Source: an uncultured Ignavibacteria bacterium
GTDB taxonomy: Bacteria; Bacteroidota; Ignavibacteria; SZUA-365
Direction of reading: 5' to 3'
NCBI GenBank assembly: GCA_913061095.1
Contig: CAJXVM010000005.1
Coordinates: 62,001 to 126,000 of the forward strand
DNA length: 64,000 nt
Below, piece by piece: positions 16,357-26,300 of the stretch. The translations under genes and the position numbers were made by a program. A model generated the notes under the pieces. The model was not told the origin of the DNA. It saw nothing but the letters and a program-made list of their open reading frames with translations, and ran no database searches. Positions within the stretch are counted from its first letter, which is position 1; the number at the start of each line of letters is the position of its first letter.

Positions 16357-16544
16357 TGCTGGCTCGATGAACGGGGACGATCGTATCTGGGGATGAATGC
16401 TGCATGCGGTGCATGGGGGCGGGTGTGCAGAGGCGGGCGGTGGATGGCACAGGGTAATTCGCAATCCCTCCGGTATGTTGCCGCAACAAATGATATTCAA
16501 CGCCGTAACTCCTTCGTGCGAGAGCCATCATTCACGAGGGAAAC
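16357..16544. other. Intergenic gap before the receptor gene
   Basis: These 188 bp contain no convincing gene, terminator or promoter. A GAGGG ribosome site lies just before the receptor ATG at 16545. Confidence 0.4.
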
Positions 16545-18974
16545 ATGCGGTATCCACGCCCACTTTTCATCCTGCTTTTCTGCTCATGTATTCTGATGAC
16601 ACCCGATCTCCAGGCGGAAGAAGAAGGGAAATCTCCGTCGATCAAAGGCGTCGTTGTCGATGCCGAGACAAAAGCTCCCCTGATGTATGCCAATATTGTT
16701 CTGCGTCATGAGGGAAACGGCGAAGTCGCTGCCTCCGCCTACAGCGGGGAGACGGGCGAATTCATTCTGCACGCTGTGCCGGCCGGCCGCTACGTGCTGA
16801 CCGTCAGTTATGTCGGATATGCAACGCGGAAGTCAGAAGGTCTCGTCGTCGAGGCAGCGAAGCGCGTACTCGACCTGGGATCCATCGGACTCAGTGAACG
16901 CGCCGTGGAAGTGGATGAAGTGACCGTAGAAGCTGAACGTCCGGCAGAGGAATTTCATCTCGACAGAAAAGTGATCAATGTGGGAAAGTCACTGCAGGCC
17001 AAAGGTGGCAGCGCGCTTGACGTGCTGCGGGAGCAGCCATCGGTGCGCGTCGACGCGAACGACAACGTCACCCTGCGCGGCAGCGAGAATTTCACCGTGC
17101 TCGTGAACGGCCGGCCCTATCCTTTCCAGGGATCGGACGCACTGCGGCAGATCCCCGCCAACCTGATCGAACGGATCGAATTGATGACGAATCCCTCGGC
17201 GAAATACGAGGCCGAGGGATCGGCGGGCATCGTCAACGTGGTCCTGCGCAGGGAAAAGAGCCGGAGCACAAAAGCCATCGTGAACGTCGGCGCAGGGACG
17301 CGCGACAAATACAACACGGATGCTACGGTGAACATGAATCTGGGGTCGACGAAGTTCAGCGGAGGAGTGGACTACCGGAAGATTACCCGCTTCCAGGTAC
17401 AGGATGTCGATCGGCGCACTTTTACGCCGGACGGCGACATCGTCAACACCACGGAAATGCACCGGCGTGACATCCGCGATCAGTTCAACGTCCGTTTGGG
17501 ATTGGAGCATCAGTTCGAAACCGGTCACACCATCTCGGTCAACGGCAGCGGTGGACAGGTACGCATCCCGCGCACATTCGCGTTCGATGTGCGCAACGAG
17601 ACACTCAGCGGCGCATCCTTTCAGCAGATCAACAACGATTTTGACCTGACCGCCACCTTTCTCAACGGCAGTATGTTCTGGGAATACCGCATTGTGCCGG
17701 AGAAACGCCAGCTCACGGCCGAAGCGACGTATACACGGGTTGTGCTGCCGTATACACAGACCACGCGCGAGTATGAATCCGATCCTGCATTCCAGTCGAA
17801 ATCAGCGCAGCCGTGGAGTACCCTGCTCGATTCCGATGCCCACCGGCACGAGGCGCGCGTGAAGCTCAATTTCAAGGATAAGCCGACTCCTGCGGCGACA
17901 CTGGAAACGGGCATCCAGTCGGACTACTCGATCCGCTCGTATGATGTCACACAGGCGGTATACGACTGGGAGACTGAAGCCTGGCTGGGCGATGTGGAAC
18001 TGAGCAACGCGTTTGATCTGACCAATCAGGTGCATGCGGGATTCGTGACCTGGGCGGACAAGCTCTGGGACGTGCAGTATCAACTCGGCATCCGCGCGGA
18101 ATACATGGACCGCGTGCTCGAGCAGAAGACGCTCGGTGAGGATTTCGTATATGACCGGTTGGACTGGTTTCCCTCCGTCAGTCTCGCGCGCAGTTTCGGC
18201 ACCCATCAGCTGCAGTTCAGCTACAGCCGCCGCATCAACCGTCCCAATGAAAATCTCCTGAATCCGTTTCCCTTCTATAATGACAGCTATCTCTCAACGG
18301 CTGGAAATCCGCGTCTGCTGCCGGAGTACACGCATTCTCTCGAACTGAACTATCAGAAGATGTATTCCGGCGTCTACGTTGCGGTGCAGACCTATGCGCG
18401 GATGTCGACCAACACGGTGTGGCAGGCGCAGTCGGCGGATGAAAGCGGGAAGCTCAACATCACCTTCGGCAACTTCGCCGAAACGGCGAACATGGGAGCC
18501 GAACTGTCGGCGAGCTTCCGTCCCGCGCGATGGCTCCGACTGGATCCCAATGTGAATCTGTTTCGCAATGCGGTGAAGGGCACTGCCTTCGGGCGGGATA
18601 TTGATGAGGACGCATTCACCTGGACCGCGCGACTCAACACCATCTGTACGCTTTCCCCGGTGACGCGGCTGCAGATCACCGGCATGTATCTCAGCCGTCA
18701 GATCGGACCGCAGAGCACGACCGAGCCACTGTTCTATCTGAGCGTGTCTGCCCGGCGCGAGTTTTTCAACCGTGCGCTCGCCGTTACGCTGCAGGCCCGC
18801 AATCTTCTGGAAACGACATATTACGACGTCTCGACGACAGGAAGGAATTTCGCCAACAGTTTCCTGATCAAGCCGGAAGTACCTGTCGTCAACCTCACGC
18901 TGACATACAACTTCAACAACTACCAGCCGACGCGTCGGCGTGAGCAGGACGTTGATGTCAATGTCGGGATGTGA
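16545..18974 (+). CDS. TonB-dependent receptor-like outer-membrane protein with carboxypeptidase-regulatory domain
   Basis: An 809-aa outer-membrane protein with a signal peptide to about residue 25. A carboxypeptidase-regulatory-like beta-sandwich (about 32-115; IKGVVVDAETKAPLMYANI) and a plug domain (about 135-235) follow. The plug carries ALDVLREQPSVRVDANDNVTL and IERIELMTNPSAKYEAEGSAGIVNVV. A C-terminal barrel resembles the 'outer membrane beta-barrel family' typical of Bacteroidota. I see no clear TonB box. Such receptors import bulky nutrients or act in envelope maintenance; the substrate is unknown, and no SusD partner is adjacent. Confidence 0.9.
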   Translation: MRYPRPLFILLFCSCILMTPDLQAEEEGKSPSIKGVVVDAETKAPLMYANIVLRHEGNGEVAASAYSGETGEFILHAVPAGRYVLTVSYVGYATRKSEGLVVEAAKRVLDLGSIGLSERAVEVDEVTVEAERPAEEFHLDRKVINVGKSLQAKGGSALDVLREQPSVRVDANDNVTLRGSENFTVLVNGRPYPFQGSDALRQIPANLIERIELMTNPSAKYEAEGSAGIVNVVLRREKSRSTKAIVNVGAGTRDKYNTDATVNMNLGSTKFSGGVDYRKITRFQVQDVDRRTFTPDGDIVNTTEMHRRDIRDQFNVRLGLEHQFETGHTISVNGSGGQVRIPRTFAFDVRNETLSGASFQQINNDFDLTATFLNGSMFWEYRIVPEKRQLTAEATYTRVVLPYTQTTREYESDPAFQSKSAQPWSTLLDSDAHRHEARVKLNFKDKPTPAATLETGIQSDYSIRSYDVTQAVYDWETEAWLGDVELSNAFDLTNQVHAGFVTWADKLWDVQYQLGIRAEYMDRVLEQKTLGEDFVYDRLDWFPSVSLARSFGTHQLQFSYSRRINRPNENLLNPFPFYNDSYLSTAGNPRLLPEYTHSLELNYQKMYSGVYVAVQTYARMSTNTVWQAQSADESGKLNITFGNFAETANMGAELSASFRPARWLRLDPNVNLFRNAVKGTAFGRDIDEDAFTWTARLNTICTLSPVTRLQITGMYLSRQIGPQSTTEPLFYLSVSARREFFNRALAVTLQARNLLETTYYDVSTTGRNFANSFLIKPEVPVVNLTLTYNFNNYQPTRRREQDVDVNVGM

Positions 18975-19104
18975 TTTTCCTCGGGCTCCGTTCATCCCGG
19001 CAATCAACGCGAGGGCCTGATGGTCGGCAGATGGAACTTCTGCGTTGCACAATCCATCCGAGCGGGATACCTTGTCTGCGATGAGCTGAACCACGAGAGG
19101 GTGC

Positions 19105-21240
19105 ATGGCAGGGAAATCCAAGAATGACAGTCCGTCAGTCCTGATAACGGCTGCTCTCACAGCTGCCGTCATCCGGCTTGCCGCACTCGCATTCCCCGGA
19201 GCACGGCTGTGGGGAGTCGACATGCTGCGGTATCACGATCCGCTCCTGGTCGCTCTGTTTACTGCGCTCCCGCTGATCGCCGCACTTCCGTTCTGGCGCG
19301 GTCTGTTGGAGCACGCCTTCGAGCATATCGGCAATACCATCTGGAACCGTCTTTTTGTCGGCAGCGTGGCAGTGTTCATCATCGCTGTCGCTGTGTTCCC
19401 GATGAAGACATTCTTCTATGGGGACGGAGGCTCACTGATCGCCGAGATCTATCGGATGGGCTCCTCACAGGGATACACCAGCACGCTGCTCCTGAATCTG
19501 CAGTCCGCCCCGCTGGCAGGAGTGCTGCTTCACGGACTGGCTTCCGGCATCCCCACCGTCATCAATACCATCGGGATGCCGCTTCCCGAAACAGCGCATT
19601 ATCCGTTTCACGCAGTATCGCTTATCGGCGCGGTAGCGATCGGGTTCATCATTGCCCTTGAGAAGGATCGCGCGGCGCGCCTTCCGCTGCTTCTGCTGAT
19701 CTGGGGAACAGGGGGTGTGCTGCTTTTTTTCGGCTACGTGGAAATGTATCTCCCCGTGTATCTCGCGGTCACCGCATATCTGCTGGCCGCCACCGGCGTC
19801 ATGCGCGATGGGCGTCCGCCATGGCATGCGATTCTGCTTTTCATCCTGGCACTTGCGGCGCATTACATGACGCTGGCTCTGCTGCCGACCTTGCTGTTCC
19901 TTATTCTGCGCCGGCACACCTTCATGCGAGTACTGACTGGATCATGGCGTGCGATACTGCTGTCCGCCGGCGGGATCATCGTGGCGGCCGGACTCGTATA
20001 CCTGGCAGCCGGGTTCGCGCATTCCGACAGCCGCGTCGTCATGCCGCTGCAGCCGGTATCCACCGATGCCGGAACGCTGTCGTACACGCTCCTGTCGTCC
20101 TGGCACCTGCTCGATCTGATCAATCTCGTTCTGCTCGTCGCACTCTTTCCCCTTCTCTATCTCGGCATCCTTTTCATTACACGCAGACACACACTGCAGT
20201 TCGATGACGGCCTCCGGTTGCAGCTCATTGCCGCATTCTTTTTCATGCTCTTCCTGTTGTTTGCAAATACGTCGCTCGGGCTCGCGAGGGACTGGGACAT
20301 CGCCGCGCCGCTGGGTGCGATGGTCGCACTGCTGATATTCGCGGTGCAGAGCGGGGAAGCGCACGCGGTCCGGCTGGCGCGTCTGCTGCAGACAGGCGTC
20401 ACCGCTGCGCTGTTCATGCTTCCCTGGATCGCGGTCAATGTCGATGAGGATGCGTCTGCCGCGCGCTTCGCGGATATCATGCCGCTCGACGACGAACACA
20501 TGTATGGCGACTATGCGCTCAGCGGATACGAGGCATTGCGCAAGCACGCGCTGCACGAATCGGACTACGCGCGGGAGGCGCGCCTGTTGCAGCGCATGAT
20601 CGAGGTCGTGGGATATCCCGAGCAGTATCGTCTCCTCATGACCAATGCGCTGCTGCATGTGCGGACACAGCCGGATGCGTATCTCCGGCTGAACACGTGG
20701 ATGCTCGGTGCGCTCGAATCACAGGCGCGGGAACTGCGGGATAAGAAGACCGACAGGGGCTATGCGATCAGCCTATGGCAGATCGATTCCCTCGGTGCCG
20801 TCGTGGCGGCCGATGCCGTGCAGTACGGAACAGCACGTGACCTGTACCAGCCGATGGAACGGTTCGCCCGGCGGTCGGGATGCAAAAGCGGATACGAGCT
20901 TCTCAGCGCAACGCTGCTCTATGAGGAAGGAAGGATGGCGGAGGCGGCCGCGTGTTTTTCCCATGCGTGGGATGCGGGATTTCACGATCCGCGCATGGAC
21001 GGACTCTACGGCAGCAGCCTGTTCCAGGACGGCCGACGGGAGGCGGCTGATTCCGTTTTCGCGGCAGGACTGCAGCACCATGGTGATGACGCGCAGTTTC
21101 TCTTTATCGCCGCGAGTACATATCTGCGGGATCCGTCACGCCGCGCCGAGGCACTCCGTCTTCTGGAAAAGGCAAGGAAGTGTAATCCTCCCGAACAAGC
21201 GCGGGTGCGCATCGATCAGCTGCTGAAAGCGCTGCGGTAA
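19105..21240 (+). CDS. Polytopic membrane protein with C-terminal TPR-like region
   Basis: A 711-aa protein. Residues 10 to about 450 contain around 11 hydrophobic helices, with periplasmic-type loops resembling PMT/ArnT-like GT-C glycosyltransferases (for example FYGDGGSLIAEIYRMG and LFFGYVEMYLPVYLAVTAYLLA). Residues from about 470 to 711 are soluble and helical, with TPR-like units (YEEGRMAEAAACFSHAWDAG). I cannot assign a reaction. A GT-C fold is inferred from layout only, and the usual acidic pair in the first loop is not evident. It starts 130 bp after the receptor gene. Confidence 0.8.
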   Translation: MAGKSKNDSPSVLITAALTAAVIRLAALAFPGARLWGVDMLRYHDPLLVALFTALPLIAALPFWRGLLEHAFEHIGNTIWNRLFVGSVAVFIIAVAVFPMKTFFYGDGGSLIAEIYRMGSSQGYTSTLLLNLQSAPLAGVLLHGLASGIPTVINTIGMPLPETAHYPFHAVSLIGAVAIGFIIALEKDRAARLPLLLLIWGTGGVLLFFGYVEMYLPVYLAVTAYLLAATGVMRDGRPPWHAILLFILALAAHYMTLALLPTLLFLILRRHTFMRVLTGSWRAILLSAGGIIVAAGLVYLAAGFAHSDSRVVMPLQPVSTDAGTLSYTLLSSWHLLDLINLVLLVALFPLLYLGILFITRRHTLQFDDGLRLQLIAAFFFMLFLLFANTSLGLARDWDIAAPLGAMVALLIFAVQSGEAHAVRLARLLQTGVTAALFMLPWIAVNVDEDASAARFADIMPLDDEHMYGDYALSGYEALRKHALHESDYAREARLLQRMIEVVGYPEQYRLLMTNALLHVRTQPDAYLRLNTWMLGALESQARELRDKKTDRGYAISLWQIDSLGAVVAADAVQYGTARDLYQPMERFARRSGCKSGYELLSATLLYEEGRMAEAAACFSHAWDAGFHDPRMDGLYGSSLFQDGRREAADSVFAAGLQHHGDDAQFLFIAASTYLRDPSRRAEALRLLEKARKCNPPEQARVRIDQLLKALR

Positions 21241-21289
21241 TGCAGCACGTCAGCTGCCAGACCGTAAACGCGAATCCCCTATTGAAATC

Positions 21290-23161
21290 TCAGTTGTCCA
21301 CGGAAAAGGCCGTGATGGAATTTTCGCGCAGGGACGGAATCACAAGAAGGCGCAGCTCCGGCACCCATGCGAAGTCCGCACAGAAACGCCTTGTTGTCCG
21401 CCGGTCCAGCAGCGGATGGACCTCACCCTCCGGTAAAATCTCGAACACGCGTCCCTCGTGAGCGGAGACCAGAAGCCGCCCGCCGCTCATGCCCGTCAGT
21501 CCGTCGAGGATGCTTCCGGGATCCAGCTGTGCCACCGTCCGCATGCGTTCGTCTTCAATCCGGATGGCCCGGATGGTCGCGTCACCTGAATTCCCGAAAT
21601 ACAGTTCACCGTCACGGTAGTAGAGTCCATTCGGATTCGCGATGCCATCGCCGGAGCGCCAGCATGAGAGCGTTTCTTCCGTCATGCGGAAAATGCAGCT
21701 GGCGCGTGAATCGGTGACGTAGCCGATGCCAGTGTCATCGAAGGTGATGTCATTGAGGAAGCGCGGATTGTCTGCCTCGATGCGCCGCGCAATCATTCCG
21801 GTCGCGGGATCAATCTCCGCAACACCCGTGCGGGTGACGGCATAGAGCATGCCGTTGTGCAGAGCGAGTCCGGTCGGACGTTCAAGTCCGCTCACCCACC
21901 GACGAGCGAGCAGATCGCCGTCCGCGGAGATTTTCGAAAGAAATCCGTCACCTTCGGGAAAGAGGTTGGAGGCATAGAATACCTCGCGCTCTGCATCCCA
22001 GATGACCGCTTCCGGAAAGCGAAGTTCGCGGGTGATTTCCCACGCTGGCTCCAGGCGCGGATCCCGCGGTTCGGCATCTCCGTCCCGGCACATGAATCCC
22101 CAGCCTCCCGAGAGCTCGGCGACGCAGAAGATCAGCTCATTCTCCCCATCCTCCAGCGTCAGGTACACGGCATCGTTATATCCGGCGACGCCGAGAAACG
22201 ACGGATCGCGCTGACTGCGGGCACTGCTCCCGGAATACAGCAGGCGGCCGTTACAGAACACCGCGATGGCATCGCTGTAGCCGAAACGAAACTCCCGCAC
22301 CTCATCGTCATCCGCACGGATGACGGTGCGCGCGAAAACGCAGTCCGGGGCATTGCCGCTTCGCTTCCGGTAGCGTGCGATATTCACCAATCCGTCTGCT
22401 TCGCTTTCGACTGCCAGCCACTGTAAGTCGCGGATGCCCTGCTGCTTCGGCGTGCGTTCGAGATCGATTTCATTGAGCGGGAAGACACGTGACAGCGACC
22501 AGCGCGTGACGGTGCCGGGCAGAATGATCTGCGGAGGAGGGGAAGGGAAAGTGAGTGTTTCGTCCTGCCGGTAGTGGAAGCGCGAGAAAAAGGCGCTGCC
22601 GTCTGTGGGCGCGTCGAGTCCGATGGTCCCGCGCGCGGCTGCGTGCTTGAGATCATGAACGACCAGTGCGGGTGACTTCGATCCGCCAACGAACAGCCGC
22701 GCCTGCGACCCGCTGAACTCCAGGCGGAGGCGGGTCCAGCGATCCGCGGGGATGGATGCCTCGCCCGTGTATCCCGGACCGTAATACAGCTGCCACGATT
22801 CGATGTCGTTGAAAACGGGGGTGTATTGCACCGCGTCGGGGTACAGTCCGGAACGATGGGGACGCAGTGAGATGCGTTCGTATGCATCGTCTTCAGTGCG
22901 GCGGAAGATGATGCCCGGACGTGATTCCGCGCCGGTGACATAAACATCCACCTCGACCACACCGTCCTTGACCATGACATCCCTAAGGAATGCCATGCCT
23001 GAGAGGCTGCTTCGTCCCTCGTGGTACTGCACGCTGGCGCGCTCGAGATTCCAGCGCGCGGCATCGAACTCCACGGTCTGGGATGCTGCCGCGTTCGAGA
23101 GAACGAGGATGGAAATAAGCGTGAGCATGCCGTCCCACCCGATACCGGACCTGCGCCGCAT
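21290..23161 (-). CDS. Exported SMP-30/gluconolactonase-like beta-propeller protein
   Basis: A 623-aa protein with a signal peptide (MLTLISILVLSNAAASQ). A concanavalin/LamG-like domain covers about residues 25-200 (VEVDVYVTGAESRPGIIFRR, DRWTRLRLEFSGSQARLFV). A middle beta-domain follows, and the C-terminal third is an SMP-30/NHL-type propeller (FPEAVIWDAEREVFYASNLF, GLERPTGLALHNGMLY, NPNGLYYRDGELYFGN). It probably acts in the periplasm or outside the cell; lactonase activity is possible but the metal ligands cannot be verified by eye. It is convergent with the membrane/TPR gene (49 bp apart) and lacks a T9SS tail. Confidence 0.83.
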   Translation of the reverse strand: MRRRSGIGWDGMLTLISILVLSNAAASQTVEFDAARWNLERASVQYHEGRSSLSGMAFLRDVMVKDGVVEVDVYVTGAESRPGIIFRRTEDDAYERISLRPHRSGLYPDAVQYTPVFNDIESWQLYYGPGYTGEASIPADRWTRLRLEFSGSQARLFVGGSKSPALVVHDLKHAAARGTIGLDAPTDGSAFFSRFHYRQDETLTFPSPPPQIILPGTVTRWSLSRVFPLNEIDLERTPKQQGIRDLQWLAVESEADGLVNIARYRKRSGNAPDCVFARTVIRADDDEVREFRFGYSDAIAVFCNGRLLYSGSSARSQRDPSFLGVAGYNDAVYLTLEDGENELIFCVAELSGGWGFMCRDGDAEPRDPRLEPAWEITRELRFPEAVIWDAEREVFYASNLFPEGDGFLSKISADGDLLARRWVSGLERPTGLALHNGMLYAVTRTGVAEIDPATGMIARRIEADNPRFLNDITFDDTGIGYVTDSRASCIFRMTEETLSCWRSGDGIANPNGLYYRDGELYFGNSGDATIRAIRIEDERMRTVAQLDPGSILDGLTGMSGGRLLVSAHEGRVFEILPEGEVHPLLDRRTTRRFCADFAWVPELRLLVIPSLRENSITAFSVDN

Positions 23162-23246
23162 GACTGCCTCCGAAGCTGTGAAACAGGAGCTGTGTGTTTG
23201 CTGTATCGCAACAGCACATTACGAAGAATCGCTTACCATGTCAACG

Positions 23247-23281
23247 CACACGCCCCTCCCGGGAAGCGAGAGGGGCGTGTG
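23247..23281 (-). terminator. Strong 12-bp hairpin after the giant surface-protein gene
   Basis: CACACGCCCCTC (23247-23258) pairs perfectly with GAGGGGCGTGTG (23270-23281) around an 11-nt loop. It lies 69 bp past the stop of the 1495-aa gene on the minus strand. No clear T-run follows on either strand, so it may be a factor-assisted terminator or an mRNA-stabilising element. Confidence 0.45.
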
Positions 23282-23349
23282 TCTGAAGGTTGCTCTTGTA
23301 ATTGCCGCCGGTGCGGGCGCGGGCAGGCGGCAAATTGCAGCGATGGTCG

Positions 23350-26300
23350 TCAGTGCACGATCACCAGTGGTTTGATGACGTGACGACCGCCGGAGGAGAG
23401 TTTGATGTAGTAGCTCCCTGCCGGCAGATGTGAGGTTGAGTGGTGCAGCGATCGTCTGCCGCTCCAGTGAAAACCGTCATCGATCGATTCGACGAACTGT
23501 CCGAGACGATCGTACAGCTCGAGCCGGACGTGCATGTCGCGGTCGAGTTCGTACTCGATGGTCGCCGCGTCGCGCACCGGATTCGGGTAGGAATTCAGCA
23601 GGCGGAAGTCGCCGGGAGCGGGAGTCGCGCCGTCACCGCGGATTGACAGGACAGGCGTGGTGATACGAATCGTGTCGGTGGCGATGGCGTTCCCGTCCTC
23701 GTCGAACGTCGTCCACCGGATTTTCGGAGGTCCCGGCAGCGTGGAATCCTGCGCGACCACAAGATTGAAGTAATCCGAGAACGCATTCGGCGCGACGGGC
23801 GTCTCGAAGCTGAACAACGCCTCGAGCCGTCCCTGTTCGTAACCGTCGAGCAAGGCATCACCGGCGTTGAGCGCGGTGCCCTCCCAGTGATCGCCGGAGC
23901 CGGCAATGATGACGGAGCTGTCGCTTTCGACATTGACGGCAACCCATTTGACAGAAGCGGTGTTGCTCGTGTTTTCGACACGGAGCCGGTTGGCATAGAC
24001 CTTCGAGTCCATGCCGGTGGTCACCACGACACCGCCGCCGGTCAGCGGAGGATCGGCATCCCACGGGCCGTAGGTGTACAGACAGCTGTCACCATCGGCA
24101 TGATGGACGACGAGATTGATCACGCCCGTCCAGTTGCAGGTGTAATCCACACCGAGGTTGAACTTCACCTGCGTATTGGCGCTGATGAAGCCCGTGGCGG
24201 GAATCCGCGTGTACGGTACCGACCATGCAGTCGGCGTAAAGTCGACCTTGAGTCCGCCGCCCTGCAGGAAGCAAGGCACCGGCACGGGATCGATGTCGAT
24301 GTGCGTGATCGGTGAGGCGGGGACCTTGGTGTTGCTCACGACGAAGGTGCGGCCGGAGAGATTGAGTCCGGTGAAATGGAAGGGCTTGACCTTCACCTTG
24401 TCGCAGACCTTCGGTTCCGTGTGCGGATCTTTCTCGCAGGCGTAGGAGAAACGCAGGCGGCAGGAATCCTTCTGGCCGTGATACACCATGAGTTCCACGG
24501 TGACGGTGCCGCCCGGCGTCGACGGCGTTGCCTGGATGCTGAAGCCGAGGCTGCCGGCGCAGGGCGGACTGTAGGTCAGCACGCCGCTGCTGCTGCCCGG
24601 CAGAGCAGGCGTCACCGGAGCGCACGGCGCGGTGTTGATGACATCAACGGTACCGCCGCTGATGGTGTAGGCGATCGATGTGATCGGTGAGCCGACCGCG
24701 TTGACGATGGTAACGTCGTATTCGCAGCAGCTCGTGTCGAGTGTGCCGTTGATCAGCGAGTCGCACGGAGTCTCTTCACACGGCGGGATGTCGAAGCAGA
24801 GGCTGTCGCAGAGCACACGCTGTCCGACGGCATCCATATACCCGTAGCGCAGGCAGATGAAGCTGTCCGCGGGTGGTGTGTCGGTGAAGGTCAGTGTCTG
24901 CGTACTCGTGCCGATTGGGACACTGATCATCGCAGGTGTTACCGAACCCGCAAGCGTCTCGAACCACATGTCGCTCGTCGTGCTGTCTGCATTGTCGATT
25001 GAAAGTTCGATCTCGTACGTGCAATCGCCGGTGGCATTGACGCCGGTCGGTGTGACCGAGGCCTGTTTGACGGCCAGCGAATCGCAGGGATTCTCCTCGT
25101 CGCAGGGCGGGAGATCGAAACAGACACTGTCGCACAGAACGCGCTGCTGGTCGGCGATCACGCCGAAGCGGATGCACGCGAAGGTATCGGTTGGCGGGTC
25201 GTCAGTAAAGGTCAGCGTCTGCGTGCTGGTGCCCGAGGGGATGGAGAGCGATGACGGTGTCACCGTTCCCTGGTCGGATGCAAACCAGCCGGTCACCGCG
25301 GAAAACGCCGGGTTGGTGACGGTGAAGACGACGGTGTATTCACAGTCGCCCTGAGGATTCGTACCGGCGGCGGTGACGGATTTCAGCTGCGCGGTGAAGC
25401 AGGTGTCTTTGGAGCCCTGCCCCTCTTCGATGAAAACACAGGCGTGGTTGGACTCCAGTGAGCCGGTCTGCTGATCGCTGATGATGGCGCTGTTGATCAG
25501 GTGCCGCACCGCGGCATTGGCGGCGAAGGTATTGCAGGCGCTGTCAGCGACCTGTGCGGATGCCGCGACGCTGGCATTGAACACTGACGTCGCCGTGCTT
25601 CCCGCGCCGATTGGTGCCGCACCGAAGTACCAGCCGAGATTCATGTCACCGGCGCTCAGGCCGCTCGACCAGCTGCCGGCCGCACCGCAGCCGCCGGTGA
25701 ACATGGCGCCCGGCGCACCCGCGGGAGCGAAGGTGTTGACATTCGACAATCCCAGCGGATTGGCGTAGGGAGCCGCTGCCGGAGTGGTCGTGATGGTGGA
25801 TGCGTATCCGAGGTCGAACATGCTGCCCCGCGGACCGCAGGGACCGAGTATGAAGCTGTCGTTCGTGCCATCGTTGCGCGGCAGCAGGTCTGCGAACGTT
25901 ACGTGCCGCAGTCCCACACTGCCCGGTGCGACGGTGAGCTGCAGCCGATAATTGACGTTCGATCCCGCCGTCGTGGCCGTCGACGGCGCCCAGCTCGACG
26001 TGTCGGGTGCCACCGCCTTATCGAGCAGGAAGCCTGCGGTGCCGACCACGTTGACGTACTCGGTATTGGACGTCGTGGGAGCTGTCAGATTTCCGCCGTC
26101 GATGGTGAAATGGTTCGGGATGTTGCCAAGGGCCGACGTGTCGGTGACCATGACATCAAACTCGATGAAGTAGAACGGGATGCCGAACGTGCCGTACAGA
26201 CCGCAGTTGTTGTAGAAGATGTCCTGGCATTCCGCCGGGATTGTCGGCAGTGAGAAGTTCAGCGTGTTGCCTGACTGCGAGAGTGTCACACCGCTCCAGT

